Assembly: GCF_023656565.1 (NCBI RefSeq)
Contig: NZ_JAMOKG010000003.1
Location: 1-64,000, forward strand
Direction: 5' to 3'
From: Flavobacterium tyrosinilyticum
Lineage (GTDB): Bacteria; Bacteroidota; Bacteroidia; Flavobacteriales; Flavobacteriaceae
Length of the DNA stretch: 64,000 nt
Shown here piece after piece: positions 24,813-34,700 of the stretch. Below the pieces are notes generated by a model. That model ran no database searches. It saw nothing but the letters and a program-made list of their open reading frames with translations, and had not been told where the DNA came from. How positions within the stretch are numbered: the stretch's first letter is position 1; every line of letters begins with the position of its first letter. The position numbers and the translations under genes were made by a program.

Positions 24813-25631
24813 ATGAGCACAATTACAGTAAAAGACGGAACAGAAATTTATTATAAAGATTGGGGAACAGGACAACCTATCGTTTTTCACCACGGATGGC
24901 CTTTATCAGCAGACGATTGGGATGCGCAAATGATGTTTTTCTTAAAACAAGGATATAGAGTTATTGCTCACGACAGACGCGGACACGGTCGTTCTGGTCA
25001 AAGTTCTGAAGGCAACAATATGGAAACGTATGCTGCAGACGTAGCAGAATTGACTGCTGCGCTAGACTTAAAAGATGCGATTCATATTGGCCACTCAACC
25101 GGCGGAGGCGAAGTAATTCGTTACGCATCAAAATATGGAAAAGAACGTGTTTCTAAAGCCATTATTATTAGTGCTGTTACGCCAATCATGATCAAAAATG
25201 AGGCAAATCCTGATGGTGTCCCATTGTCTGTTTTTGATGAAATTAGAGAAGGAACCGGATTTAACAGAGCACAATATTTCTATGATTTCCCAATCGCTTT
25301 TTACGGATGGAACCGTGAAGGAACAACAGTTCAGGAAGGTATCAAACACAATTGGTGGCGTCAGGGAATGATGGGGTCTGTACTAGCTCATTATGAAGGA
25401 ATTAAAGCTTTCTCTGAATCCGATTTTACTGAAGATTTGAAAAGTTTAGACATACCTGTATTGATTCTTCACGGAGAAGATGATCAGATCGTTCCATATA
25501 ATCAGGCACCTAAAGCTGCAGCTCTTTTGAAAAATGGAAAATTAATTTCTTATCCTGGATTTCCTCATGGTATGCCAACAACAGAGGCAGAAACTATCAA
25601 TAAAGATATTTTAGATTTTATCAAAAAATAA
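24813..25631 (+). CDS. Alpha/beta hydrolase, non-heme chloroperoxidase/arylesterase type
   Basis: The 272-residue protein closely follows the bacterial cofactor-free haloperoxidase family. It has the oxyanion HHGWPLSADDW, nucleophile Ser in GHSTGGGEV, acidic Asp in HGEDDQIVP and catalytic His in GFPHGMPTT. There is no signal peptide. The in vivo role of such enzymes is usually ester or peracid chemistry. It stands after the molybdoenzyme operon with its own promoter and terminator and may belong to the same oxidative-stress neighbourhood. Confidence 0.93.
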   Translation: MSTITVKDGTEIYYKDWGTGQPIVFHHGWPLSADDWDAQMMFFLKQGYRVIAHDRRGHGRSGQSSEGNNMETYAADVAELTAALDLKDAIHIGHSTGGGEVIRYASKYGKERVSKAIIISAVTPIMIKNEANPDGVPLSVFDEIREGTGFNRAQYFYDFPIAFYGWNREGTTVQEGIKHNWWRQGMMGSVLAHYEGIKAFSESDFTEDLKSLDIPVLILHGEDDQIVPYNQAPKAAALLKNGKLISYPGFPHGMPTTEAETINKDILDFIKK

Positions 25632-25655
25632 GAATCGCAAGTAAAACAGGAATAA

Positions 25656-25690
25656 AAGGCCATTAGATGTAATGTTTAATGGCTTTTTTA
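25656..25690 (+). terminator. Terminator of the hydrolase gene
   Basis: GCCATTA pairs with TAATGGC around a 12-nt loop, with flanking A and T runs, 25 bp after the stop. Confidence 0.8.
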
Positions 25691-25773
25691 TAGCACAAAA
25701 AGACATCGTTTGAGAAAATCCCATCATTACATGAATTACTCCTATTCAATGCAAGAAATCTAGCATTTTTACT

Positions 25774-26493
25774 TTAGAATAATATCGAGAACCCTTTAGT
25801 ATATTTTATAAATAAATCTATTAAAAGTAGTATCGCGATCAGAACAATAAGAACTAGCAAATATGTAATTGTCTGGGCTTTTCTATTAAATTCAAAAGTT
25901 TCCGGATTAATAAAATAGTCCGCATAGACCGTCGGGGAAATCTTAATGTGCGGGCAAAATAAAACGACGCCCTGCAGAAAATGACCAATCAGCAGATATT
26001 TATTTTTAGGGATATAAGTCATCCCGTTATCAGCTCTGGAAAAATGAATGGGAATCTGCTTCCCGTCCTTAAATCCAAAAATATAACTAGGCGAATATTT
26101 TGTTCCTATTTTTCTATCGATATCACTTACGTAAGCCTCGCTGCTCTTTTCCAGATCCTCATATAGAATGCTTTCGACATTGCCACTATACTGGTGTTGG
26201 TGCATTCCGTAACGATCTACAGAAATTGAAATGACCTTCTTCTGTTTCTGACGCTTGTAATTCTTAAATAAAATCCAGATCGCCCAAAGCAGTAGGGGAA
26301 AATATATAAGGTCAAAGATTAGCTCTCCTTGAGACAAAGGACTGTTATGCTCCAACTGCATACTCAAAGGTATTGCAATAAATAAAGAAAGCATTGCCAA
26401 GCACAATAATCCAAACATCGAATACATTAACAGAGTAGCTGAGATATGGCGTTCCGAAGATACTTTTGGAAAATTTTCTTTATTATAAATCAT
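25774..26493 (-). CDS. Hypothetical membrane protein
   Basis: The 239-residue protein has three hydrophobic segments (about 20-45, 60-76 and 211-230). Between the second and third is a soluble part with beta character (VISISVDRYGMHQHQYSGNVESILYEDL) reminiscent of a PH-like or YcxB-like domain, but I cannot name the family. It is alone, convergent with the hydrolase gene. No Pfam-level function is claimed. Confidence 0.6.
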   Translation of the reverse strand: MIYNKENFPKVSSERHISATLLMYSMFGLLCLAMLSLFIAIPLSMQLEHNSPLSQGELIFDLIYFPLLLWAIWILFKNYKRQKQKKVISISVDRYGMHQHQYSGNVESILYEDLEKSSEAYVSDIDRKIGTKYSPSYIFGFKDGKQIPIHFSRADNGMTYIPKNKYLLIGHFLQGVVLFCPHIKISPTVYADYFINPETFEFNRKAQTITYLLVLIVLIAILLLIDLFIKYTKGFSILF

Positions 26494-26817
26494 TTCGTAA
26501 TAGTGTTAAAAAACTCAAAATCAAAAACTTTTAAAATTAAAACCAAGCCATGCTTTTCTTATACTGCAAAAAAAATTCACTTAAGATTTACAGCGTACTA
26601 TTTTCGCAGTTTGAAACTCTTCGTAAATTATCCAATCCTCACGAAAATACAAAAAAAAATACCACACGATTTACATTTAACCGCATAGAATATATCTAGT
26701 ATTAACGTTATCCCCTGCTCTCTTATGCTATGCAAGCAAATGAAAATTCTAGTAATCGATAAGATATTATATAACTCTACAGCAGAATTGTATAACTAAA
26801 AAGATTGAAGTGCACAT

Positions 26818-26825
26818 TATTTTTG
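26818..26825 (+). promoter_or_regulatory. -7 box upstream of the small acidic protein gene
   Basis: TATTTTTG matches TAnnTTTG, 25 nt before the ATG at 26851. It supports the short frame being expressed. The remainder of the 26494-26850 gap is AT-rich with no other feature seen. Confidence 0.45.
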
Positions 26826-26850
26826 GCATATACAATTTATAGAAAACAAA

Positions 26851-27168
26851 ATGAATTACATTATGAAAAAAGCAACAGCAATCCTTCCGGTTGTTATATC
26901 AGTTTCTCAATCCGGCACACAATCTGACATGAATTTCACAAATACAGCAATTCAGCACAAACAAAATTCAAAGCTTTTAGGCGATTTATACCATAAAAGT
27001 GAAGATGAACCGGACTTTGACTGCGAGTTTTTGCATGCAACCCATGACCTAAACGAATACGAAAGCATAATTGATCCAGAATCTGACGATCAACTTTTGG
27101 ATGAGTTTAATGATAATCAATGGGATGCAGATATCTACGATCCATATGTAGAATCAACCTATTATTAA
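26851..27168 (+). CDS. Small acidic hypothetical protein
   Basis: I do not recognise this 105-residue product. The first 20 residues (MNYIMKKATAILPVVISVSQ) look like a weak signal peptide; the second Met at 26863 is an equally good start. The rest is strongly acidic, with runs such as SEDEPDFDCEF and IIDPESDDQLLDEF, and contains one Cys. A good -7 box lies close upstream. Acidic secreted mini-proteins can bind metals or act as inhibitors, but nothing specific is shown here. Confidence 0.5.
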   Translation: MNYIMKKATAILPVVISVSQSGTQSDMNFTNTAIQHKQNSKLLGDLYHKSEDEPDFDCEFLHATHDLNEYESIIDPESDDQLLDEFNDNQWDADIYDPYVESTYY

Positions 27169-27324
27169 ACAGAAGGGGTAAAAATAAAAAACGACAGAAT
27201 TATCGGTGGAGAAATCTATACTCAAGCATATTAAACAATTACTGTGTACCATATTGGTATCAGTTTTTTTTCTATAAAACTCCGTTCAGCATCAGAATTG
27301 ACTCCTATTATTTGTGATCAGCTT

Positions 27325-28269
27325 TTAATTTTTATCTAGGATTTGTTCGATAATTATTTTTTGAATTTCTTCAGGCTTTTCCATAAGTACAGAATGTCCA
27401 ACATCTTCAAACAGGAATATTTTCTTCTTTGGCGCTTTGAGATGTTTAAAATAGTCTTCTGCAATCACATGATTAGTCTGGAAATCTTTCTTCCCGATGA
27501 AAAAATAAACCGGACAATTAATTTTTGGAAGTTCTTTTGGAAGATTTTGAGTGACGGCCTTATCCCAGGTAGGAAGCCATATTTCAGACCAGCTTTTTAG
27601 ATACTCTTTGACGGCTGTGGTGTCTTTATCTGCTAATGGGTTTCCATCGTAATGGAACATCCATTTTCTGGAATAATACACCGATTCGTATTTTTCAAAA
27701 GGAATTTTAACTCTATTCAACTCTTTTTCAGCTGTCAGATTTCCTTTTTCTTTTGCATCTTCCTTCAGTTTGCTAAGCAGTAATTGTTCACTTCTGTTCT
27801 GATTCACTACAGGACTGAAAGCGATATAAGCATTTAGCAGCTCTGGATGTTTTTCAGCCATTTTAAAACCAAGAACGGTTCCCCACGATTCCCCAACAAG
27901 ATAGAGCTTCTTTTTATTGAATTTTTTCAAAAGAAGCTGTAGGAGTTCATAAGTATCATTTTCCATTAATTCCAATGTAATAGGTACAGACGATTGGTTT
28001 AAAGCAAGTGTCCTGCCCGTTTCCCTTTGGTCCCACTGCACAACCGTAAAGTAATTCTGAAGTTTGCCTGAGAAAACATCGGACTGGTTCATTCTGGAAC
28101 TGCCCGGACCGCCATGTAAAAATAGGATTAAAGGCAAATCATTATTTCCTTTATATGAGATTACCTGTTTTATCTTGCCAATTGACAGAGTATCATAATG
28201 GGTCTGTGCAAACGATTTGCCTAACAAAAGAACCATAAGAATGAGTATCAGATTTATTTTATTTTTCAT
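27325..28269 (-). CDS. Secreted alpha/beta hydrolase, proline iminopeptidase-like
   Basis: The 314-residue protein has a signal peptide (LILILMVLLLGKSFAQ), the HGGPGSS oxyanion motif, WDQRETGRT, nucleophile Ser in GESWGTVLG, an acidic residue in IGKKDFQTN and catalytic His in EDVGHSVLM. HGGPG with WDQR is the S33 peptidase signature. It should act in the periplasm on short peptides with N-terminal proline or on similar esters. It is monocistronic, divergent from the cspA-like gene. Confidence 0.88.
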   Translation of the reverse strand: MKNKINLILILMVLLLGKSFAQTHYDTLSIGKIKQVISYKGNNDLPLILFLHGGPGSSRMNQSDVFSGKLQNYFTVVQWDQRETGRTLALNQSSVPITLELMENDTYELLQLLLKKFNKKKLYLVGESWGTVLGFKMAEKHPELLNAYIAFSPVVNQNRSEQLLLSKLKEDAKEKGNLTAEKELNRVKIPFEKYESVYYSRKWMFHYDGNPLADKDTTAVKEYLKSWSEIWLPTWDKAVTQNLPKELPKINCPVYFFIGKKDFQTNHVIAEDYFKHLKAPKKKIFLFEDVGHSVLMEKPEEIQKIIIEQILDKN

Positions 28270-28528
28270 TAGTTTACAATTGGGTTTACTGAATAATTCT
28301 TTCCAACTAAAATAATGATTTTTAAGGCTTTAATACATAAAAAAAATAAAAAAAATAATGTTGGTAATAAATTTTTTCATCTTTTTAAAACCAAATTAGT
28401 GCTACTGCCCGCCTCCATTTAATTAAAGGATTCTTCACCTGTAGCTGTACAAAAATGAAATTGTTTTTATTTAAAGTTAATTAAAACATAATTTTAAAAA
28501 AAACCTAAGTTGCTATTATTTAATAGAG

Positions 28529-28536
28529 TACATTTG
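28529..28536 (+). promoter_or_regulatory. -7 promoter box of the cold shock gene
   Basis: TACATTTG matches TAnnTTTG, 19 nt before the ATG at 28556. A TTG lies 16 nt upstream (28510-28512), a little close. The leader is very short for a cold-shock gene. Confidence 0.5.
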
Positions 28537-28555
28537 ACCAAATTAAATATTTAAT

Positions 28556-28747
28556 ATGCAAGAAGGTACAGTAAAATTTTTCAATGAGGAAAAAGGATTC
28601 GGATTTATAACTCCTAATGATGGAGGAAACGAAATTTTTGTCCATGCCTCAGGTCTATCGGAAAACATCCGTGAAAACGATTCAGTTCGATATGACATCC
28701 AAGAAGGCCGAAAAGGTCCAAACGCAGTAAACGTAATCGTAGCATAA
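28556..28747 (+). CDS. Cold shock domain protein, CspA family
   Basis: The 63-residue single OB-fold protein binds single-stranded RNA and DNA and melts RNA structure. It has RNP1 KGFGFIT and RNP2 IFVHASG in the usual order, with the opening GTVKFFNEEKGFGF. Length is typical. It is preceded by its own promoter and followed by a strong terminator, so it makes a short monocistronic mRNA. Confidence 0.97.
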   Translation: MQEGTVKFFNEEKGFGFITPNDGGNEIFVHASGLSENIRENDSVRYDIQEGRKGPNAVNVIVA

Positions 28748-28770
28748 TATATACTATAGTACAAGTTTAT

Positions 28771-28801
28771 AAAGCACCTGTCCAAAAACAGGTGCTTTTT
28801 T
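28771..28801 (+). terminator. Terminator of the cold shock gene
   Basis: AAAGCACCTG pairs with CAGGTGCTTT, loop of 8, then T run, 24 bp after the stop. Confidence 0.9.
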
Positions 28802-28919
28802 ATTTAAATGATTTCTAAATAATTATTATGTGGTCCACAGGAATTTCATTTGTGATTGCAACTTTTTCGCTTAAAAGAGGAGTTACTCACAAATCTCTTT
28901 TAAGCATACGGCGAAACTG

Positions 28920-29504
28920 CTATTCCGGAACGCTGCTGTTTTTAATATCCTCTATAATTTCATCCACGCTTTTCTGATCCGTTGCCCAAGAAGTGATTAA
29001 ACTTATTGCTGCCCTGCTCTCCTCAATCTCTTTCCAGACATAAAATGCAAACTTTTCATGTAGCGAGGCAATCACAGTTTTAGGTAGAATCGGAAAAATC
29101 TGGTCGGTGGCAGATTCGGTTAAAAATTCATAACCGACCTCTTTAATCGCTTCAGCAATCTGCGCAGCATATTTATTGGCTTTTTCAGCCAGAACAAAAT
29201 ACAAATCTTCCTTAAAGAGCTCATAGAACTGGATTCCTAACATCCTTCCTTTTGTCAGAAGCGCACCACGTTGTTTGAGAACATAGTCAAACTCACTGCA
29301 CACCTGTGAATTCTTAAATACAATAGCTTCACCGAAAAGAGCACCATTTTTTGTCCCACCTATATAAAACACATCAGTAAGATTTGAAACATCAGATAAG
29401 GTAAGATCATTAGCTTGAGCAGTAAGCGCATGGCCGAGTCGGGCACCGTCCATAAAAAGAAATAAGTTAAGCTGTTTTTCCAACATTCTTCTGACAATGA
29501 TCAA
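28920..29504 (-). pseudogene. 5'-truncated threonine aldolase/beta-eliminating lyase relic
   Basis: The 194 residues match the C-terminal half of low-specificity L-threonine aldolase. DGARLGHAL holds the PLP-contacting Asp, and YIGGTKNGALFGEA contains the Schiff-base Lys. Helices and the small C-terminal domain follow. Full enzymes are near 340 residues. The N-terminal 150, including the PLP phosphate loop, are absent, and no coding remnant is found in the 120 bp upstream. It may be transcribed but should be inactive. A short start at Met within MIIVRRMLEK gives the open frame. Confidence 0.75.
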
Positions 29505-29623
29505 AAATATTTTTAAAAATAATATATTAGCTTTTCTATTTTAATGACAATTAGTGATTCTAAAATAATTTAGATTCGATTGTAGCCGATGGAAAAATAG
29601 CAATTAAATAAAATCTTTCATAA

Positions 29624-30058
29624 ATGGAAAAAACTTTTGAATTTACTGTTGAAAATTGTGATGGAAAAAGCACAAAAAAAATAATCGATGGAATTATTGA
29701 ATACAATTTAAGTAAAGTTTCAGCAACTAATCATATTTACACTCCATTAGAATTTACAGTCAAAAATGAAAAAGGAACTGGGATTGGCGGAATATTAGCA
29801 GAACTTGGATATTGGAATGACCTTGAAATAAAAGTTTTGTGGGTAGAAGAAAGTTATAGAAAAAGAGGGATCGGAACTTTACTTTTACAATATGCTGAAA
29901 AAACAGCAAAAGAAAAAGGAGCCGAAATCTCAATGCTGGATACATTTGACTTTCAAGCAGAAAATTTCTATTTAAAAAACGGATATGAGCCAATTGGTGA
30001 AATTAAAGATTTTCCAAAAGGGCATCGAAGGATATATCTATCAAAAAAACTACACTGA
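29624..30058 (+). CDS. GNAT family N-acetyltransferase
   Basis: The 144-residue protein carries the acetyl-CoA pyrophosphate loop in VEESYRKRGIGTLLLQYAE (R-x-x-G-I-G) and the AENFYLKNGYEPIGE motif B. It transfers acetyl groups from acetyl-CoA to an amine. The substrate is not indicated. Its start lies 119 bp from the aldolase relic on the opposite strand. It is single, with the next terminator 230 bp downstream. Confidence 0.88.
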   Translation: MEKTFEFTVENCDGKSTKKIIDGIIEYNLSKVSATNHIYTPLEFTVKNEKGTGIGGILAELGYWNDLEIKVLWVEESYRKRGIGTLLLQYAEKTAKEKGAEISMLDTFDFQAENFYLKNGYEPIGEIKDFPKGHRRIYLSKKLH

Positions 30059-30292
30059 TAAAAACATGAAAACGAAAGTTTTTTTTGCGAAAGTGCACGA
30101 CAGAAAAGCTATATTAATCTAAGGTAAGCTCATTTATTCCTACAAATTTAATGAAATAATTTAAGTCTGAAAAAAGATAGATCGAACTTGAAATACAGCT
30201 GGATTTTAACCTCTTACAAGTATATACGAATACTCTTTAAAAACAAACATTAAAACACTAAAAATCAATACTTTGAAACATAAAATAGAATA

Positions 30293-30329
30293 AAAAAAAA
30301 TCAAGATCTTTTTTGATCTTGATTTTTTT
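30293..30329. terminator. Bidirectional terminator between the GNAT gene and the T9SS operon
   Basis: AATCAAGATC pairs with GATCTTGATT around a T-rich loop, with A and T tracts on both sides. It ends 31 bp beyond the stop of the leftward operon. The rest of the 30059-30360 gap holds nothing that I can identify. Confidence 0.85.
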
Positions 30330-30360
30330 ACAATGTTATTTAAAATAAAACCCTATTGAT

Positions 30361-30741
30361 TTACTCTACTAATTCATAATCTCCTTGGTCAACATATTTA
30401 AGAACCGCTTTATAGTTGCTTCCTATAATTTGTGCCGTGTTATTGCCATTAGCCAGTACCACAGGATTAGTTAGAGAAGTACTTGTTGTAAAAGTCATTG
30501 TATACACCGTTCCATTTACAGAATAATCTACTATAAAAGGTCGGTTTATATCAACGAAATTAGTTTCAATCCTTATTCCATACTTTACATTGGGACTGAT
30601 GCATTCGTTTTCAGACAGTTTTGTTCCATCAGCATGTACAAAAGAAATACCTTTAGTATAAATAGGTGTTTCTTCATGTTCAGAGCAGCTCAAAAACAGA
30701 AATAGTACTAGTGCTAAAATATAGTATTGCTTAATTTTCAT
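30361..30741 (-). CDS. Small lipoprotein, last gene of the T9SS operon
   Basis: The 126-residue product has a type II signal with lipobox LFLSC (Cys about 19) followed by SEHEE, so it should be a membrane-attached lipoprotein. The mature part is a short beta-rich domain (PFIVDYSVNGTVYTMTF). I know no family for it. Its ATG is 2 nt from the upstream stop, showing tight translational coupling with the 301-residue secreted protein, so the two probably work together at the cell envelope. Confidence 0.7.
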   Translation of the reverse strand: MKIKQYYILALVLFLFLSCSEHEETPIYTKGISFVHADGTKLSENECISPNVKYGIRIETNFVDINRPFIVDYSVNGTVYTMTFTTSTSLTNPVVLANGNNTAQIIGSNYKAVLKYVDQGDYELVE

Positions 30742-30743
30742 TA

Positions 30744-31649
30744 TTATTGTTTTTGATTTATTACTATTTCTTTATTCGTACTGCCTATACTCACAGTATA
30801 TTTACCAACTTCTAAATTATCAAAAACAGCCTGGCCGTTTTGAATGTTCTGGCTTGCAACTTTGACACCGTTTTTCGCTAAATCGGCTTGAACATTATTT
30901 TCATCGTACAAAACTTTAATAACGCCACCAGCATAACATACAGCATCTTTTTTATAAAACGTCGCACTGCCTAATTTAACCGTTACTGTCCATTGCTTTA
31001 TTACCGACTGATCTTCAGAAAGCACTTGAAACTGCACGGGATTTGTAAAATCTATACTGTTTGATCCTGAAATTTTATTAGCAGTTCCGATAAATAACTT
31101 GGCTCCTGGACTTAATTCAAACACCGCGTTTAATGCCGATACGTTGACTCCTTTAGATACATACATTGTTATCTGTGAGCCTGTAATCGTTTTAGATGTT
31201 TTTAAATCCTTAAAATCAAAATTTATAATTTCAGATTCTGTTTTTAATGAAGGACTTGCAAAACTATAAGACTGGAACAAGTCGCCATAATGTTTGTTGT
31301 TTTCAAATATTTTTGTCTTTTCAACATTTTTGACAGCATTGTTTGCGGCATCGTAAATTTTGAAACTGACTACCTCATTATCTGTATTCGAAAAAACAGT
31401 CAAATAAACCATGTACTTTTTTTCGCTTGCAACATAAATCGGACTGGCAATACCGCGGCATTCTCCGTCAACAAAAGCAGCCAGTTTGTCGCCAGGGCTT
31501 GTTAAAGTTTTTCCATCAACAGTCAGAAAACCTTCAAACGACATGGTATATTGAAATTTATTTTCATTTACAGACCAGTTTGGCGCTTGGCCAAATACAG
31601 TACTGCTTAGTATAAAAAACAATAGTGTTATATGGATATAATTTTTCAT
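30744..31649 (-). CDS. Secreted protein sharing a module with the giant LamG protein
   Basis: After a signal peptide (to VFGQ) the first 110 residues (PNWSVNENKFQYTMSFEGFLTVDGKTL ...) repeat, with the same order of motifs, a segment near residues 2355-2465 of the 2852-residue protein encoded upstream. Shared marks are PNWSV, DKLAAF, YMVYLTVFSNT/YFAFLTIYSNT and FKIYDAAN/FKIWDASQ. The middle part (about 125-225) resembles a DUF5018-like repeat with ITG/ITMYVSKGVNVSALNAVF. The last 60 residues have no known family. No T9SS tail is present. It is probably a surface or periplasmic partner of the giant protein. Confidence 0.65.
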   Translation of the reverse strand: MKNYIHITLLFFILSSTVFGQAPNWSVNENKFQYTMSFEGFLTVDGKTLTSPGDKLAAFVDGECRGIASPIYVASEKKYMVYLTVFSNTDNEVVSFKIYDAANNAVKNVEKTKIFENNKHYGDLFQSYSFASPSLKTESEIINFDFKDLKTSKTITGSQITMYVSKGVNVSALNAVFELSPGAKLFIGTANKISGSNSIDFTNPVQFQVLSEDQSVIKQWTVTVKLGSATFYKKDAVCYAGGVIKVLYDENNVQADLAKNGVKVASQNIQNGQAVFDNLEVGKYTVSIGSTNKEIVINQKQ

Positions 31650-31666
31650 TTTTAATTAATTATAAA

Positions 31667-31700
31667 CTCCTAAAACAAACCTTTACAGCTGTTTTAGGAG
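31667..31700 (-). terminator. Possible attenuator between the giant gene and downstream genes
   Basis: An 11-bp perfect stem (CTCCTAAAACA with TGTTTTAGGAG) sits in the 68-bp gap after the stop at 31718. The following sequence on the minus strand is AT-rich but lacks a solid T run, so it may only reduce read-through. Confidence 0.45.
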
Positions 31701-31717
31701 CTCAATTTAGTGTTTGC

Positions 31718-34700
31718 TTAGTTTTTAATAACTTTAGTTCTTATTAGTTTTCCATCAACGGTAACCTCAATAATATATACTCCTTGAGCGATGTATGGAG
31801 AAATTGAAATCAGATTGAGGCCGTTTTCAATAACAGCTCTTTGGCTGAATACCAATTGACCATTTATAGAATAAAGCTGCACATTTACTTCCTGCTTTTT
31901 AGAAGCATTAAGTTCCAGATTCAGAATTGTTCCAAATGGATTCGGATAAATACTGTTTTCTGTTTTCGACACATCTTCTAAAATTACGGGATTCGCAATT
32001 GTACCTAGTACTTCGTTTCCTTTAAAAGTGAATGATTTAGAAGTTTCTTTTTTATTAAATCCATCTCCAAGCGTAAATGAAAATTCTTCGGTATCGTCAC
32101 CAAAAATGGTTATGAAACTCAACTCTTTTCCATCAACCATCTGATTTCTGGTTTTTCCTTTTAAGACACCTTTAGTATCATAAACAAACAATTCATCATA
32201 TCCTTCTGGAAGTAAAACAACAGCATTCATGTTTTGAGAATATTGTGTAAACTCTGATGCGATTGTTTCCTGTTCACCATTTGAAACCGATTTTCCTGTT
32301 TTGCTTTTTTCTAAATTATCAGGATATTTAAAAGTTTGAATTTTACTTGATTTAATCATGTAACCTTTGCCAGCTTCCAAGTATTTTAAGGTTCCGTTCC
32401 ACCCGATGACTGGGTCGTAAATAGCAAACAAATTCTGCGATTTGATAACATCTCCATCTGCAGCATCAAAATAAGCCAAAGCCTCATTGGTAGTCTGGTT
32501 TGATCCTAAAGGATAAGCAAGCCAGTTCCAGTTTTCTTTAATAGGGAAACTCCATGTTGCAACATCTACACTTTTTCCTTTTACTTTTAAAGTCTGTTCT
32601 TCGGTTACATTTATTTTATACATTTTAGAAGAAGAAAGTCCTCCATTTGCACTGATAGTTCCAGACCAGCCACTATTTGCAGGGTTTGAACTATCTTTAA
32701 AATAAGTTTCCAATAAAGCTGGAGAATGGCTTAAAATACGGTTTGAAGTTTCTAATTTTAGATTCTTCGTTAATGCATTTAGATCTGAAAAATTAGCATC
32801 ATTGGTATTTAAAGAAATCCAAGTCCATCCTTTGTTTAGTTTAATTTCTTGCTCTATTAAACCTGAATTAGCAAAAATGTAAGGTTTGCTTAAAGTTCCT
32901 AAGACTTCATTATTCATAAAAGTAATAGACGGATTAGTCTCTACTGAAGCTTCTAAAATTTTACCTTGAGAAGCATCCCATATTTTAAATTTCAGATTTT
33001 CACCAGAATTTGTATTACTGTAAATGGTTAAAAAGGCAAAATATTCCTTATAAGCTTCATTGTAAACCAGTTTTGCAGATCCTCTTGTTTCGTCATTATA
33101 AAAAGCAGCAATCTTATCATAAGAATCGGCAGAAAGTACACCATCTACTTTTACTTTTCCGATAATATTCATACTGTAATCAAAATGAGTCGGATCAACA
33201 GACCAATTAGGTTCTGGTGCCAATACTCTTAATTTGATCTGTAGTTTTTGATCAAAACCAAAATCAGTTTGCAAGTATAAATTTTCAAGGTATTCTCCAA
33301 CAGCAAAATCTTGATCAACAGTTGCTTTGATGATAGTTTTACTATTAGGATCAATACTTCCAGATGTTTTACTTAAACTTAACCAGCTTGGCACATTGCC
33401 AATTACGTAAGGCTGCTGTTTTCCTCCTTTGTTTACCAATGTAATATCAAAACTTTTGGTTTCGCCACTATTCTTAGTAAGATCTACAATATCATTATAT
33501 CCTTCGGCAAACCAACTCACCTCGTTACGATTTACATAAGCAGTCCAAGTAACAGGAGATTCCTGCATATTATTGGCGCTGTCAAACATTCTATGAACGG
33601 TAATATCTAAGATTTGTCCTTCTAATGATGCCCAATCTGTAATAACTGGCGCAATAATCATTTCGCCGTCTTTAATAACATTTGTGGTTACAAATTTAAC
33701 CAGCTGGCGTTCTGGTTTTATTGCCGGTGTATCATTAGAATAATTTACATTTCCGCTGCTTAAAAGGGCATTGTTCACCACTACAGTCTGATTGGCGTCT
33801 GCATGATAATATCTCGGTCCGTTTGCTGTAACCGGATCTGGAACATTCATTCGTGAGTACAATAATAAACCAATGCTTTCAACATCAACTTCATTATAAC
33901 TGTCTCTATTGATTTGTTCGACATTACGAAGTGTATTCCACAAACGGAATTCGTCTATTTTACCAGTAAAAGTACGATCAACTGTTTCTTTTCCTGCAAG
34001 ATCACGAGCTCCTCTCGCTCCAAGCCAAATTTTATTTCCAGAGAAACCTCCAATAGCCGTCATTTGGTTAGAAGATACTAATTGCGTATCTACATACGTT
34101 CTTAGCGATCCCGTTCTGTTAAACAATAGCGTTACATGATGCCATCCGTTATCAGAAAGTCCTTTTGTGGTTAAAACATACGATTTGCCTTCGCTGTTTA
34201 ACAAAAGATTTCCAGAATTATTCATATCAACAGACCATTTATTAGAAAGTCCGTTGCTTTGAACAACATCAGAACCATCGCCTTTTCCGTTTGAGAAAAT
34301 AGTAGCTTCTTGTGAAGTTCCAGTTTTAATCCAAAACTCCATCGTAGCGTCCATTTCTTTGGTTATTTGAACAAAATTTACATGGTCCATCGCTAGGTAT
34401 TGTCCGTTGCTAAAGTCGTAAGAAGTTCCTTTTGGTTTGATATCCCATGAAGCATTTACAGTCGCATGTTTAAATCTTGCTAGATCTTTAGACAAAGCGT
34501 CTCTTCCTTCATTCATTGGCCAGTAGCCAACCAGATTAGCTTCGTTACCCATTAATTTAGCGTACATTTTTGCGTACGATTCTTCTCTGGTTAATGTTTT
34601 GTTCCATAAACGAAGATCGTGCATATTTCCCACAAATGTATTGCCTCCAATTACCAAAGCATTGTTATTGGCAAATTGTGCGTTGGCTTTACCGCTTTTA

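Noticed and set aside
27120..27317. Short plus-strand frame after the acidic protein gene
   Set aside because: It overlaps the acidic gene in another frame, is rich in Tyr, Phe and Asn like random AT-rich sequence, and has no promoter of its own.
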